Of a stretch of DNA of 64,000 bases, positions 1 through 8,768 are shown in pieces (within the stretch, counting starts at the first letter, position 1; every line of letters starts with the position of its first letter). The stretch comes from Myxococcales bacterium (GTDB lineage: Bacteria > Lernaellota > Lernaellaia > Lernaellales > Lernaellaceae): assembly GCA_012517325.1 (NCBI GenBank), contig JAAYVF010000085.1, positions 1 to 64,000 of the forward strand, read 5' to 3'. The translations under genes and the position numbers were made by a program. The notes below the pieces were generated by a model that was not told the origin of the DNA, did no database searches, and saw only the letters and a list, made by a program, of their open reading frames with translations.

Positions 1-1
1 C

Positions 2-349
2 CCGTGGGATGAGCATCCGAGCGATTACTGCACGCTGGAGATCCGGACGGGCGCGACGGCGCTACGGCGCAACTACGCGGCGATTTTGGTGAAGCTGCGC
101 TCGACGGTGGCGGTTTCGGGCACGGGCGACGAGGCGCTGCATCCGGGCGTGGCGATCGTGAAGATCATCAAGGAAGACCCGACCTTGCAAGAGACTTATT
201 ACGGGATCAAACTAGAATCGAAGTCGTTGTACTCCGGCGCCGCCAATACGATTTTCAAGGAAGCCGCCACCAACGATGGCAAGGATACGGTGCCGGAAGC
301 GCAAAAGTTTGTCGGCGATCCCGCGGAAGATGTTCTCAAGGTCGATTAG
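2..349 (+). CDS. Hypothetical protein, 5'-truncated by the window edge
   Basis: The reading frame is open from the first bases of the window to a TAG stop, so this is the C-terminal 115 residues of a longer protein. A TTG at 86 is only an internal codon in this reading. The fragment has no membrane segment, no repeats and no motif I recognise, and ends in acidic, lysine-containing sequence (ending DVLKVD). Its G+C content is similar to the start of the next gene, 27 bases downstream on the same strand, so the two may be co-transcribed. Function unknown; a structural or carrier role next to the putative effector that follows would be speculation. Confidence 0.6.
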   Translation, partial: PWDEHPSDYCTLEIRTGATALRRNYAAILVKLRSTVAVSGTGDEALHPGVAIVKIIKEDPTLQETYYGIKLESKSLYSGAANTIFKEAATNDGKDTVPEAQKFVGDPAEDVLKVD

Positions 350-376
350 CCGAAACGATTCGGAAGAGGGTTCGGC

Positions 377-2362
377 ATGGAAAAGCGTTTTGTGCCGTTG
401 AAATCCGCCAAATCGGGCCAACTGGCGCCGTTGGCAAGCCCGTCCAAGAAGGAAATCGTTTCGCTCGATGCGAAACCCGAGTCGAAGACCGAGGCCGAAA
501 TCCTTGCCGAAAAACGAAGTTTGTTGAAGGAAGCCTGGCGGCCGGAGGTGGTCAAGGCGCTTTCAACCGCCGGATATTGCCGGCCCGGCGACGCCCAGGA
601 TCTGGTCGAAAACAACCGTGAAATGCTGGTGCTCAATTTCGACCGCTTGGGCGCGCCGCGCGACGAGGCCGAGAATGCCTTGCTGTGGGAACTGATCGAC
701 GAAATCTCCGAAACCGAACCCACGGTTATCGAGCATTTCCGCCGGCTCCATCGCGACCAGGCCGAACTGACCGACCGCCGCTTTGACGCCAGGTTGGCGA
801 CGCTACGCCAGAACGCACTGACGGCAAGCCGGGTCGAACCAAGCCGCTTTCAGCCGCTCCCCTCGCCGAAAAAGCAATTGGTGAGTTTGTTGCATACGCA
901 GCAATCCGAAAACCCACATTTGGTGCATCCGGATTGGTATCTGGGATTTTGGGATGATACTGAAATTCAAATAGGACATAGCGATCCAGCTAAAGTATTT
1001 CGATTGGATACCATGAATGATTTAGTACAAATTGGTGGTTTTCAACCATTCGAAATGAAAACAAAGGAGGTCATAAAAACTGTTGAAAGTAAAGATGGTT
1101 GGCAGCCGGAAGAAATTGTTGGAGTTGCATTGGTGAAAATTGGGCAAGAAAATAAAATACCACGTTTTCCGATTTATTTAACGCGGCCGATCGGGAGTCA
1201 TGCAAAAATAAATTGGAAAGCGGAAAGGATTGCCAAGTTTTACTCGCTAAATGAAACCTCCGATCAAGCTGATGTAAATTGGGACAATCTTGGCGTGTTT
1301 CCCGAAATGGATATGGTTGCACACCACATAAAAGGATCAAAAAAAAATAATAGTGAAGAAAAAGGGTTGCTATTGGTATTCAATGCATCTCGCTGGAAGA
1401 ATAATATCGATTCCGAACGGCGATGCATTGATACAAATGCCTTCGATCAAATACATATCGAAATTGAAGCCAGAAAAAGCCTGGTTTTGCGCAATCTAAA
1501 GATCACCCTTAATGGGTGTGTAATTATCGAGTTGGATTACGATGCCTTCTTAATACCTGCAGGGAAAACAATTGTCATTACTGATACTGATAAAATTTGG
1601 AAAAGTAAAAAGCATAAATTGCTTTATCAAGGCGATGACTTCGGTCCGCTCTATCCATTGAGCTATCAGCCCCAGGAAATATTGGATAGCCGGATATTAA
1701 GTACTGCCGTAGGAGAATTAGGTCAGGCATGGAACCCAAAATATGGCACGAATTGGCCGAAAAAAAATGGTATTTGGGATAATATACCGGAATTTTGGTG
1801 TACGGAATTTGCGGCATGGGCGCTTCGAGTGAGCGGTGATTTCCCTCAAATCCCATCTGTTCATAGCACTTTTGAAATGGAAGAATTCTTTAAAAAAGGC
1901 GCTAATCGACAATTCATCTCAGCGGAGGATACTAGTAACACTTGGCTTAACATTGCCAATAAGGTTCAACCAGGTGCCTATGTTGCATTGGAAAACTCCA
2001 ACCATAGTACGATATTCATTTATTGGATCGGGCCCAATGGCGCGCGACGACCTTGTAACGGGTTTTATCCTGAACTCAAGGAAATCGTTAATGATTTGGA
2101 CAATACTCAACCCAATGATGATACCAAACCTGGCAATTTCAACTCGAATTATGCACTCAATTGGTTCAAAGCAATCGGCGGCAACCAAGGCGGCAAAGTG
2201 TGCATCAGGTATTTTGCCATTGTTCGGCTGGATGCAAGCCAAAGAAGTTGGATCGACAAATTAACCAATAAAAACAAAAAAGACAAATCAGTGGTGGTAT
2301 GGTGCAAAGTGTCGCAAAGCGATCCTCTAAAAGCATATGATGGATTTGGAATAAAAAAATGA
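377..2362 (+). CDS. Putative effector with C-terminal CHAP/NlpC-like cysteine peptidase fold
   Basis: 661 residues, ATG preceded by GAAGAGGG. No signal peptide. The first ~165 codons are G+C-rich, Lys/Glu-rich and helical; from about position 890 the DNA turns sharply A+T-rich. Near the C-terminus Cys475 lies in FWCTEFAAWALR and His543 in ENSNHSTIFIYW, a Cys then His arrangement with a PGAYV strand just before the His. This resembles CHAP/NlpC-P60 peptidoglycan amidases, where Cys and His are catalytic. The stop overlaps the start of a secreted-protein gene by 4 bp. What is seen: the motif pair, the composition break, the overlap. What is inferred: a cell-wall-cleaving effector paired with a periplasmic partner. 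The family assignment is tentative because no alignment could be run. Confidence 0.6.
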   Translation: MEKRFVPLKSAKSGQLAPLASPSKKEIVSLDAKPESKTEAEILAEKRSLLKEAWRPEVVKALSTAGYCRPGDAQDLVENNREMLVLNFDRLGAPRDEAENALLWELIDEISETEPTVIEHFRRLHRDQAELTDRRFDARLATLRQNALTASRVEPSRFQPLPSPKKQLVSLLHTQQSENPHLVHPDWYLGFWDDTEIQIGHSDPAKVFRLDTMNDLVQIGGFQPFEMKTKEVIKTVESKDGWQPEEIVGVALVKIGQENKIPRFPIYLTRPIGSHAKINWKAERIAKFYSLNETSDQADVNWDNLGVFPEMDMVAHHIKGSKKNNSEEKGLLLVFNASRWKNNIDSERRCIDTNAFDQIHIEIEARKSLVLRNLKITLNGCVIIELDYDAFLIPAGKTIVITDTDKIWKSKKHKLLYQGDDFGPLYPLSYQPQEILDSRILSTAVGELGQAWNPKYGTNWPKKNGIWDNIPEFWCTEFAAWALRVSGDFPQIPSVHSTFEMEEFFKKGANRQFISAEDTSNTWLNIANKVQPGAYVALENSNHSTIFIYWIGPNGARRPCNGFYPELKEIVNDLDNTQPNDDTKPGNFNSNYALNWFKAIGGNQGGKVCIRYFAIVRLDASQRSWIDKLTNKNKKDKSVVVWCKVSQSDPLKAYDGFGIKK

Positions 2363-3780
2363 ATAAAAAGGCGAAAATGACCAAGTATTTAGTGAATTTA
2401 TCATTTATATTATGGTATGGAGTGGCTTTTTGCGGAGAAATAGCGCCTCAATATGCTCTTGGCAGTGAATCAGATCTGTTATGGTATGGGAAAAAATTCG
2501 GTTCATCGTTTGGTATAACCTCGGTTGATGATGGATATATTATAATGAATATATCAGGATGGGATGAATATCTTTCTGTTATTTCAAAAAGAGGCGATTT
2601 TCGTAGTAAGTATCGATTCGATGATAATTGGGGGTTTCAGTATTTTTCGCCCGACAATATTAATAGCGTTATTTATTTATGCGGTCAAAAAGTTGATTAC
2701 GATACGGAAATGACAAACGCTACTGCGGCAAAATACAATTACCATGAGAAACGCTTAATAATATATGATAATGAATATCCATATTATTCAACTTGTGAAA
2801 ATGTCATCGTCGGTAAGAATTCCAACGTCTATTATACTATGAAGATAATAGACATTGAGGATCCCGACGAACTGGAACTTTCATTCGCGGTTAAATATCT
2901 CAAAGATGGAAACAAACAATGGCAACACGAATATGCGATTTCCCAGTTGGATCTGGATGATGTCAAATTGCAATATATATATGTTGATAATGAAGATTGT
3001 GCTTATTATGCCGGTTCGGATCCCGCCGGCGAGACAAACGACGAATATATGCGGCACACGAATATCGTGAAATACGATTCCCTGGGTGATCAAATTTGGC
3101 AGTGGACAAGCCAGGAATATTGTCAGGCGCTTATCATCGAAGGCGATGATCGATTGAAAAATATTTATTTACTGGCCGAGTGCGAGGTTTCTTACAATCT
3201 GCCGAATATGCCTTCGCTATATACAGTGGATATGACGACTGGCAAAACGATCAACAAATGGCGCCAAACCCCGGGTCGTCTCGATTCAGGTTGGTCAAAT
3301 TCGGCAATGGCGCTGTATCCGGATGGCGGAGTGTTGGTTTTACAGGATCCTTGGAATGAAGATACGCTTTACTTGCGATTTTCGGCCTTTGATCAAAACG
3401 GACAAATCAAGGGGGAAAAGGAATTTCAATTTCCCCAATGGGCGCTGGATGGCGGCCATGCCTTTGACCTGACGATTGACCGTTACGGCAACGGCTACGC
3501 AAACATCACGGCTTGTCGAAGTGGCTATCAAGAAAACGGCAGTTGCGATGACAACACCTGGGGTTTGGTGAAAATCACGCCCGATGGCGACATCGAATGG
3601 AGCCGGCTTTTAACCGGCAACGAGCCGAGCGAGGCGAGCATCGACGACACCGACGAGTACATCATCGTCGGCTACCCTTTCGGTATTGCTTTGGGCCCCG
3701 ATCTGGCCGTCGAGGAAACCGACGACGACACCCCCATGCTCTCCGGCGACGACGATGCCGACCAAGGCTGCGGCTGCTGA
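2359..3780 (+). CDS. Secreted beta-propeller-like protein with Asp-rich, Cys-ended tail; possible immunity partner
   Basis: 473 residues; ATG overlaps the upstream stop as ATGA. Residues ~8-25 are a hydrophobic signal sequence ending near FCGEIAP. The body has repeated strands of the type 'KYDSLGDQIWQW' and 'KITPDGDIEWSRLL', typical of secreted beta-propeller or delta-60-like repeat proteins. The end is acidic (GDDDADQGCGC). DNA is A+T-rich until about 3440 and G+C-rich after, so the A+T-rich patch crosses the junction of this gene and its upstream partner. Export plus tight coupling to a putative amidase would suit a periplasmic immunity protein, but immunity proteins are usually smaller, so an ordinary secreted propeller is equally possible. 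Confidence 0.65.
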   Translation: MNKKAKMTKYLVNLSFILWYGVAFCGEIAPQYALGSESDLLWYGKKFGSSFGITSVDDGYIIMNISGWDEYLSVISKRGDFRSKYRFDDNWGFQYFSPDNINSVIYLCGQKVDYDTEMTNATAAKYNYHEKRLIIYDNEYPYYSTCENVIVGKNSNVYYTMKIIDIEDPDELELSFAVKYLKDGNKQWQHEYAISQLDLDDVKLQYIYVDNEDCAYYAGSDPAGETNDEYMRHTNIVKYDSLGDQIWQWTSQEYCQALIIEGDDRLKNIYLLAECEVSYNLPNMPSLYTVDMTTGKTINKWRQTPGRLDSGWSNSAMALYPDGGVLVLQDPWNEDTLYLRFSAFDQNGQIKGEKEFQFPQWALDGGHAFDLTIDRYGNGYANITACRSGYQENGSCDDNTWGLVKITPDGDIEWSRLLTGNEPSEASIDDTDEYIIVGYPFGIALGPDLAVEETDDDTPMLSGDDDADQGCGC

Positions 3781-4203
3781 TTCGATCGATCAATAAACAG
3801 ACTGGGTATTCTCAACGAACGCCTTTTCTCGACCCCTCAACCATACCGAACTCTTCCGGAATCTTGCCTTTGGATTTCGGCTTGCGCACCGAAAGACGAG
3901 AAAGCTTATTTGTCGCTCCGGCGGAAGAGGCTGTCGATTTTATCGCCGTCGAACCAATGATTGTCACCGACGAGATCCTTCGCTTTGATCAGATGACGAG
4001 ATAATGATTTGGACCAATGGCTCGGGCGCGATAACCTCCGTTTTGAGCGGGGCGGGTGGGGACACTCGCGCTCGTGGGGCAAACCTGCAATACGTCATTG
4101 AAATTATGGATTGGTGTACTAAGATACCGTTCAATCAACGAAACGGCCGTCGCGGAACTTTTTTCGCGCCGCGCGGTCTATTCCCAACGTGGTTACGGCA
4201 CGC
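3781..4203. other. Intergenic region ahead of the ECF sigma gene
   Basis: About 420 bases without a convincing intact gene. The only coding-like signal is a broken minus-strand frame at 3812-4025, listed separately. No clear promoter or terminator could be assigned; the stretch around 4095-4140 is A+T-richer and is the likeliest place for the sigma-operon promoter. Confidence 0.5.
3812..4025 (-). pseudogene. Possible remnant of a small basic protein gene
   Basis: Read on the minus strand, one frame ends in HLIKAKDLVGDN...DSLFRRSDK then TAA (3906-3908). The next frame continues with LSVRKPKSKGKIPEEFGM...GVR and a TGA at 3812-3814. Codon usage and amino-acid content of both pieces look protein-like, and they overlap where one frameshift would join them. 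No start codon or family was recognised. This is a weak call. Confidence 0.25.
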
Positions 4204-4815
4204 ATGGTGGATCAAGACTTTAACCGCGCGGATATCCGCTGCGTGGAACGTTTCCTGGGCGGCGACCAGCGGGCTTTCGAGGAGCTGGTCCTGCGTTACC
4301 AGCGCCGGGTTTTCAACCTGTCGCTGCGATTCGTGCGCGTGCCGGAAGAAGCGCAGGAAGTGACCCAGGAGATTTTCGTCAAGCTCTTTCGTTCCTTGGG
4401 TAGCTTTCGCGGGGAGGCGAAGTTTTCCACCTGGCTGTACATGGTTGCCGTAAACCATTGCCGTAACCGGCTCAAGTACTTGAATCGGCGGCACTATTTT
4501 ACGGGCGAATCGCTCGACCCGATGCCGGACGGCGAGGACGACGGACCGGTCCGGCAGTACGCCGCCGCGGACCCGGATCCGAACGATCGCGTGACGGCGA
4601 AGGAGACCCGGCAGGCGGTGCGCCGGGCGATCGATCAATTGAGCGACGATCACCGGGAAGCCATCATCCTGCGTGATCTGCAAGGGTTGTCCTATGAGGA
4701 GATTGCGGAAATCACCGGCCAGTCGCTCGGCACGGTGAAAAGTCGCATCCATCGAGCCAGATCGGAGTTGGCCATCTCCCTCAGGCCCTTTGTGGACGCG
4801 GAGGGGGGCACATGA
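4204..4815 (+). CDS. ECF-type RNA polymerase sigma factor
   Basis: 203 residues from the ATG; a GTG 15 bases upstream is the alternative start, and neither has a good ribosome site. Region 2 (about residues 20-90) shows the usual pattern DQRAFEELVLRYQRRVFNLS and AQEVTQEIFVKLFRSL, then FSTWLYMVAVNHCRN. Region 4 (about 140-190) shows LSDDHREAIILRDLQG followed by YEEIAEITGQSLGTVKSR, a helix-turn-helix that reads the -35 element. The gene overlaps the following anti-sigma gene by 4 bp, the standard layout for an ECF sigma held inactive at the membrane by its partner. The regulon cannot be read from the window. Confidence 0.95.
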   Translation: MVDQDFNRADIRCVERFLGGDQRAFEELVLRYQRRVFNLSLRFVRVPEEAQEVTQEIFVKLFRSLGSFRGEAKFSTWLYMVAVNHCRNRLKYLNRRHYFTGESLDPMPDGEDDGPVRQYAAADPDPNDRVTAKETRQAVRRAIDQLSDDHREAIILRDLQGLSYEEIAEITGQSLGTVKSRIHRARSELAISLRPFVDAEGGT

Positions 4816-6056
4816 ATCGCGAGCACATCGAGCAATACCTGGCCGAATACGTGGACGGCACGTTGCCGGCCGAGGACCGCGCCGCGGTCGAGGACTATCT
4901 CGAAGAGCACCCCGAAGAGGCGGAAACCGTCCGGCTCGTGCGGCGGGTGCAGCCGCTGGTCCGCGCGCTGCCCGACGCGGAATTGCCGCTCGAACTGAGC
5001 GAGAAAATCCTCGCCGCCACGACGCGGCAGCGGCGCTTTTTCCTGCGCAACCGCATTCACAAGCTGAGCACGGTTTTCCGGCTCGCGCCGGTCGTGGGCG
5101 TTTGCCTGGTGGCGATCGTCGTGGGCGTGGTGGTCGTCACGCACCTGGAAGGAACGCTGCGGAGCCCCGACCTGGCGCCCGCGCTGGAAATGGCCAAGAC
5201 CGAATCGGCCCTGCCGGCTCCCGCCGAGGAAGCGGCGACGCGCGAAGCCGTGCCGGCGGGCGGCGACCGGGCCGGACAGATCGCCGACCAGTTGGCCAAG
5301 GGCTCGACCAGCCTGGCATTGAAAGAACAGTTTGCTTCCCCGGAAACGGGGCAAGATAAGAAAAAAGACGCGAACCTTGGCCCGCGGGGCGGCGAGGTCT
5401 CGACCGAGGCGACCGGTCGCCTGGAAGGAAAATACGCCGAGGCGCCCGCGCCGACCCGCCGCGCCGTCGGCGACGCCGAGACGCAAAACGTTCCGGCAGC
5501 GGCCGGCCTGATGGCCGTGCCGCCGCCGGCGCCTTCCCGCGGCGCGGGCGGCGCCGTCGCCGAGCAGGAAAAAATGTCCAGCGACCAGTACCGCCGGCGC
5601 AACGAAATCCTCGCCAAGGAAGAGGCCGACGAGGCCAAGAGCGCTCCGGCCGCCACGGTCGTAGCGGCCGACGTGCAACGCTGGGAAGGACAATACTGCG
5701 GCGTCAAGGAGGCCGGGGTGCGGGTCGTCGTCGATCCGGGCCAGTGGTCGCAGCTCTGGCGGAACATCCACGCCAATTGCGAGCCGCAGCCGCCGCTGCC
5801 GGCCGTCGATTTCAAAACGCAGGCGGTCGTCGCGGTGTTCATGGGGATACGGCCGACCGGCGGGTTTGCGGTGCGCATTCAGGAAGTCCGGCGGGACGGC
5901 GCCAACCTGGTGGTGACGGTGCGCGAAACCGAGCCGCGCCTCGGCCAGATGGTCACCGAGGCGCTGACCCAGCCTTATTCGCTGGTCGTCGTGCCGCGCT
6001 CGCTCGAAGGCCTGTTCCTGCAACCCAACACGACCGTGCGGATCGTCAAACAGTAG
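4812..6056 (+). CDS. Membrane anti-sigma factor with C-terminal PrcB-like domain
   Basis: 414 residues. The N-terminus (HIEQYLAEYVDGTLPAEDR) matches the helical anti-sigma domain that clamps ECF sigmas, but the zinc-binding His/Cys set of zinc-finger anti-sigmas is absent. One transmembrane segment at about residues 91-110 puts the remainder outside the cytoplasm. A long Ala/Glu/Pro-rich linker leads to a folded end (about 290-414) with VVVDPGQWSQLW, AVVAVFMGIRPTGGFAV and YSLVVVPRS, which resembles the PrcB C-terminal domain known from surface proteins. The layout suggests that this outer domain senses an envelope signal and releases the sigma factor. Its 3' end overlaps the converging Fe-S gene by 11 bp. 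Confidence 0.85.
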   Translation: MNREHIEQYLAEYVDGTLPAEDRAAVEDYLEEHPEEAETVRLVRRVQPLVRALPDAELPLELSEKILAATTRQRRFFLRNRIHKLSTVFRLAPVVGVCLVAIVVGVVVVTHLEGTLRSPDLAPALEMAKTESALPAPAEEAATREAVPAGGDRAGQIADQLAKGSTSLALKEQFASPETGQDKKKDANLGPRGGEVSTEATGRLEGKYAEAPAPTRRAVGDAETQNVPAAAGLMAVPPPAPSRGAGGAVAEQEKMSSDQYRRRNEILAKEEADEAKSAPAATVVAADVQRWEGQYCGVKEAGVRVVVDPGQWSQLWRNIHANCEPQPPLPAVDFKTQAVVAVFMGIRPTGGFAVRIQEVRRDGANLVVTVRETEPRLGQMVTEALTQPYSLVVVPRSLEGLFLQPNTTVRIVKQ

Positions 6057-7215
6057 GCTTGCCCATCCAGAACCGGCGCGGTGAGGCGTAGGCGGGCAAA
6101 GTGTTGGCGACGATGCCCCGCAAGAGCAGCCGCGTGCGCTCTCCCAACCGGTCCGGCACCGGCCGCCCGATCGCTTCCGCCACCAGCTCCAACACGTGCC
6201 GCACCGGTTTGCCGAGGCCGGTCGCCCCTTGCAGGCTGCCCAGGGTCAGGTAGCAGCCCGTGCAATAGGCGCCGACCTGTTCGCCGCCCGCGCGAAAATA
6301 TTCGAGCGACGGCAGCGAGACGGCGCGCAGCAGGTCGCCGGCCGACTGGCGCGGCGCGGCCGCGGCGATGCCGCAGCAGTAGCCGCTCGCGGCGGTGTGC
6401 GGCGGGTTGACCGGTTCCACGCCCAGGCGCCGCAGCAATTCGCGCACGCTGCCGGTCAGCGATTCGCCGAGCAGCCGGCCGTGGCAACTGTCGTGCACCA
6501 GCAGCGATCCGGTCAGGTAGCGGACCGGTTGCAACTCGCCCCGGTCGAGCCGCTCCAGCAGGTAATCGGTGAAGTAGACCGTGGGAAAATCGAATCGGGC
6601 GCCGAATTTTTCCGGCAGGATGTGCCGGAACATGTTGAGCCCGGCGGGGCAGACGAACACCATCCGGCGAATCGATTTGCCGGCGTAGTATTCGGTCAGG
6701 CGTTCGGCGATGCGCCGCACCACGTCGGGCAGGCCCATCCGGTAGTACATTTCGCCGCAGCAGAGCGCGAGGCTGCCGGCGATGGTCAGGTCGTCGAAGA
6801 CGCCCGATTGCGTCAGGTAGGCGCTGGTGATCAGGTTGCAGCCGGGGTAGAGCACGTCGCCTTCCGGCTCGGCGCGTTCCCATTTCTCGACCAGGTCCCG
6901 TTCGTCGGGCGGCAACCGGTCCAGGATGTAGGTGCGGAAATTGGGCGTACGGGTCGGCAGCAAAAATTTCGCCCGCTCGGGCAGGCCGTGCGCCAGGTAG
7001 TTGCCGTGGAATTTTTCCAGGATGCGGTCGTAGGGTTTGGCGCCGTACCGGCAAAACAGGTTGCAGGCGGCGCACGAGATGCAGCCGGCGTCCAGCCGCG
7101 GGGTCGCCTCCCCGGCGTCGAGCCGGCGCATTTCCGCGCCCGCGTCCGCCAGCGACAGCTTCAGGTAAACGCAACGGTTCAGGCATTCTCCGCAATAGCG
7201 GCAATCTCCGGCCAT
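6046..7215 (-). CDS. (Fe-S)-binding CCG-domain oxidoreductase subunit (GlpC/HdrD-like)
   Basis: 389 residues; the ATG at 7215 is preceded by GGAGGG on the minus strand, so the longer open frame upstream is not used. Two [4Fe-4S] ferredoxin-type clusters are visible at the N-terminus (CRYCGECLNRC and CISCAACNLFC). They are followed by two cysteine-rich CCG modules with LYPGCNL, CCGEMYY, HDSCHGRL, YCCGIAAA and YCTGCYLTL. This is the plan of glycolate oxidase/GlpC and heterodisulfide-reductase-like electron-transfer subunits. No FAD-binding partner is adjacent. It sits 14 bp downstream of pyruvate kinase and is probably co-transcribed with it. Substrate unknown. Confidence 0.88.
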   Translation of the reverse strand: MAGDCRYCGECLNRCVYLKLSLADAGAEMRRLDAGEATPRLDAGCISCAACNLFCRYGAKPYDRILEKFHGNYLAHGLPERAKFLLPTRTPNFRTYILDRLPPDERDLVEKWERAEPEGDVLYPGCNLITSAYLTQSGVFDDLTIAGSLALCCGEMYYRMGLPDVVRRIAERLTEYYAGKSIRRMVFVCPAGLNMFRHILPEKFGARFDFPTVYFTDYLLERLDRGELQPVRYLTGSLLVHDSCHGRLLGESLTGSVRELLRRLGVEPVNPPHTAASGYCCGIAAAAPRQSAGDLLRAVSLPSLEYFRAGGEQVGAYCTGCYLTLGSLQGATGLGKPVRHVLELVAEAIGRPVPDRLGERTRLLLRGIVANTLPAYASPRRFWMGKPTV

Positions 7216-7229
7216 CGGCCCTCCTCGCG

Positions 7230-8645
7230 TCAGGTCGTGCCGACCTCGTGAACGTGAATCAGGTTGGTCGTTCCCGGTTTGTTGAACGGCAACCCGGCGA
7301 CGACGATGATGCGGTCGCCCGGCGCGGCGAATCCGCCCTCGATCAGCAGCCGGTCGGCCAGGCCGAAAATTTCGTCGGTGCGGGCGAGCGCCGGCGCCTG
7401 CCGGGGGATGCAGCCGAAATACAGCGCGCCCAGCCGGCTGATTTTTTCGCAGGAGGTCAGGGCGATGACCGGCACCGGCGGCCGCCGCTTGGCCAGCAGG
7501 CGCGCCGTCGAGCCGCTGTGGGTATAGGCGACGATCGCCCGCGGCTGCAGCGCCTCGGTCATGGCCAGCACGCCGTTGATGACCGCTTCGGCCACGCCGG
7601 GCAGGCCGGCGTCGCCGGCCGGCGCCGTTTGCAGCGCGGCCAGCGGTTCGGTTTCCTGGGCGATCGCGGTCATCATCCGCACCGTTTCCAGCGGATAGCG
7701 GCCGGCCGCGGTCTCGCCCGAGAGCATGACGACGTCGGCGCCGTCGAGAATGGCGTTGGCGACGTCGGAGGCCTCGGCGCGCGTCGGGATGGGCGAGGTG
7801 GTCATCGATTCGAGCATCTGCGTCGCCACGATGGCCGGTTTGCGCAGCCGCCGCGCCGCCGCGAGAATCCGCTTTTGCAGCGCGGGCACCTTGGCGACGC
7901 CCACCTCGACGCCCAGGTCGCCGCGCGCCACCATCACGGCGTCGGCGGCCTCCAGCACGCTTTCGAGATCGGTCAGCGCCTCGGGGCGTTCGAGCTTGAC
8001 GATGATCGGCAGTTGCGCCTGGTGCGCCAGCAAAAAGTCGCGCAGGGTCTTCACGTCGCCGGCCGAGCGCACGAACGACAGCGCGATGAAGTCGCAGCCC
8101 AGCCGCACGGCGCCCAGCGCGTCGCGGTAATCGTGTTCGGTCAGCGTCGGCATGTGCAGCGGCACGCCGGGCAGGTTGACGCCCTTGCGGTCCGACAGCG
8201 GTCCGCCGCGCACGACGCGGCAGCGCACATCGCCCTGCCGGATTTCCTCGACGCGCAGATGCAGGTAGCCGTCGGCCAGAAAGATGTCGCCGCCGGGACA
8301 CACCGCGTCGGCCAACTCGGGATAATCGACGGTCAGGCGGTGACCGGAGCAGGGGCCGTCGCCGGCGGCCAGCACGATTTCGTCGCCGTCGTCGAGTTGG
8401 ACCGGACCGTCCGGAAAGCGGCCGAGACGGATTTTCGGGCCCTGCAGATCGGCGACCACGGCCAGCGGGCGCCCGATGGCCCGTTCGGCGGCGCGCACGG
8501 CTTCGACGCGCGGCCGTTGCGCGGTTTCGTCGCCGTGCGAAAAATTGATGCGGGCGGCGTCCATGCCCGCGCGGGCCAGTTCCTCGATCATGCCGGGCCG
8601 GTCGGTCGCCGGGCCCAGGGTGCAGAGGATTTTCACGAACCTCAT
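7230..8645 (-). CDS. pyk: Pyruvate kinase
   Basis: 471 residues, the normal length. It converts phosphoenolpyruvate and ADP to pyruvate and ATP in glycolysis. The ATG at 8645 has GGAG eight bases upstream; a longer upstream frame lacks a start signal. Family motifs are present: KILCTLGPATDRPGM at the N-terminus, INFSHGDET, VVADLQGPKIRLG, IIVKLERPEAL with the catalytic Lys, VARGDLGVEV, and PAIVATQMLESM with the Glu/Ser/Met signature. The C-terminal third forms the alpha/beta regulatory domain (AIVAYTHSGSTARLL). It is divergent from lolA and followed closely by the Fe-S protein gene. Confidence 0.97.
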   Translation of the reverse strand: MRFVKILCTLGPATDRPGMIEELARAGMDAARINFSHGDETAQRPRVEAVRAAERAIGRPLAVVADLQGPKIRLGRFPDGPVQLDDGDEIVLAAGDGPCSGHRLTVDYPELADAVCPGGDIFLADGYLHLRVEEIRQGDVRCRVVRGGPLSDRKGVNLPGVPLHMPTLTEHDYRDALGAVRLGCDFIALSFVRSAGDVKTLRDFLLAHQAQLPIIVKLERPEALTDLESVLEAADAVMVARGDLGVEVGVAKVPALQKRILAAARRLRKPAIVATQMLESMTTSPIPTRAEASDVANAILDGADVVMLSGETAAGRYPLETVRMMTAIAQETEPLAALQTAPAGDAGLPGVAEAVINGVLAMTEALQPRAIVAYTHSGSTARLLAKRRPPVPVIALTSCEKISRLGALYFGCIPRQAPALARTDEIFGLADRLLIEGGFAAPGDRIIVVAGLPFNKPGTTNLIHVHEVGTT

Positions 8646-8768
8646 CGTTCTCGCTCCTTTTTCTGCCGTGAAGGTAGGCTGTCTCGCCGGCGGGCGATTG
8701 TCAACCAAGCACCGTGACCGGCGGCGCGCTTTTTGTTACAGTGAGCCGTTTTCGTAAGGAGATCCTGA

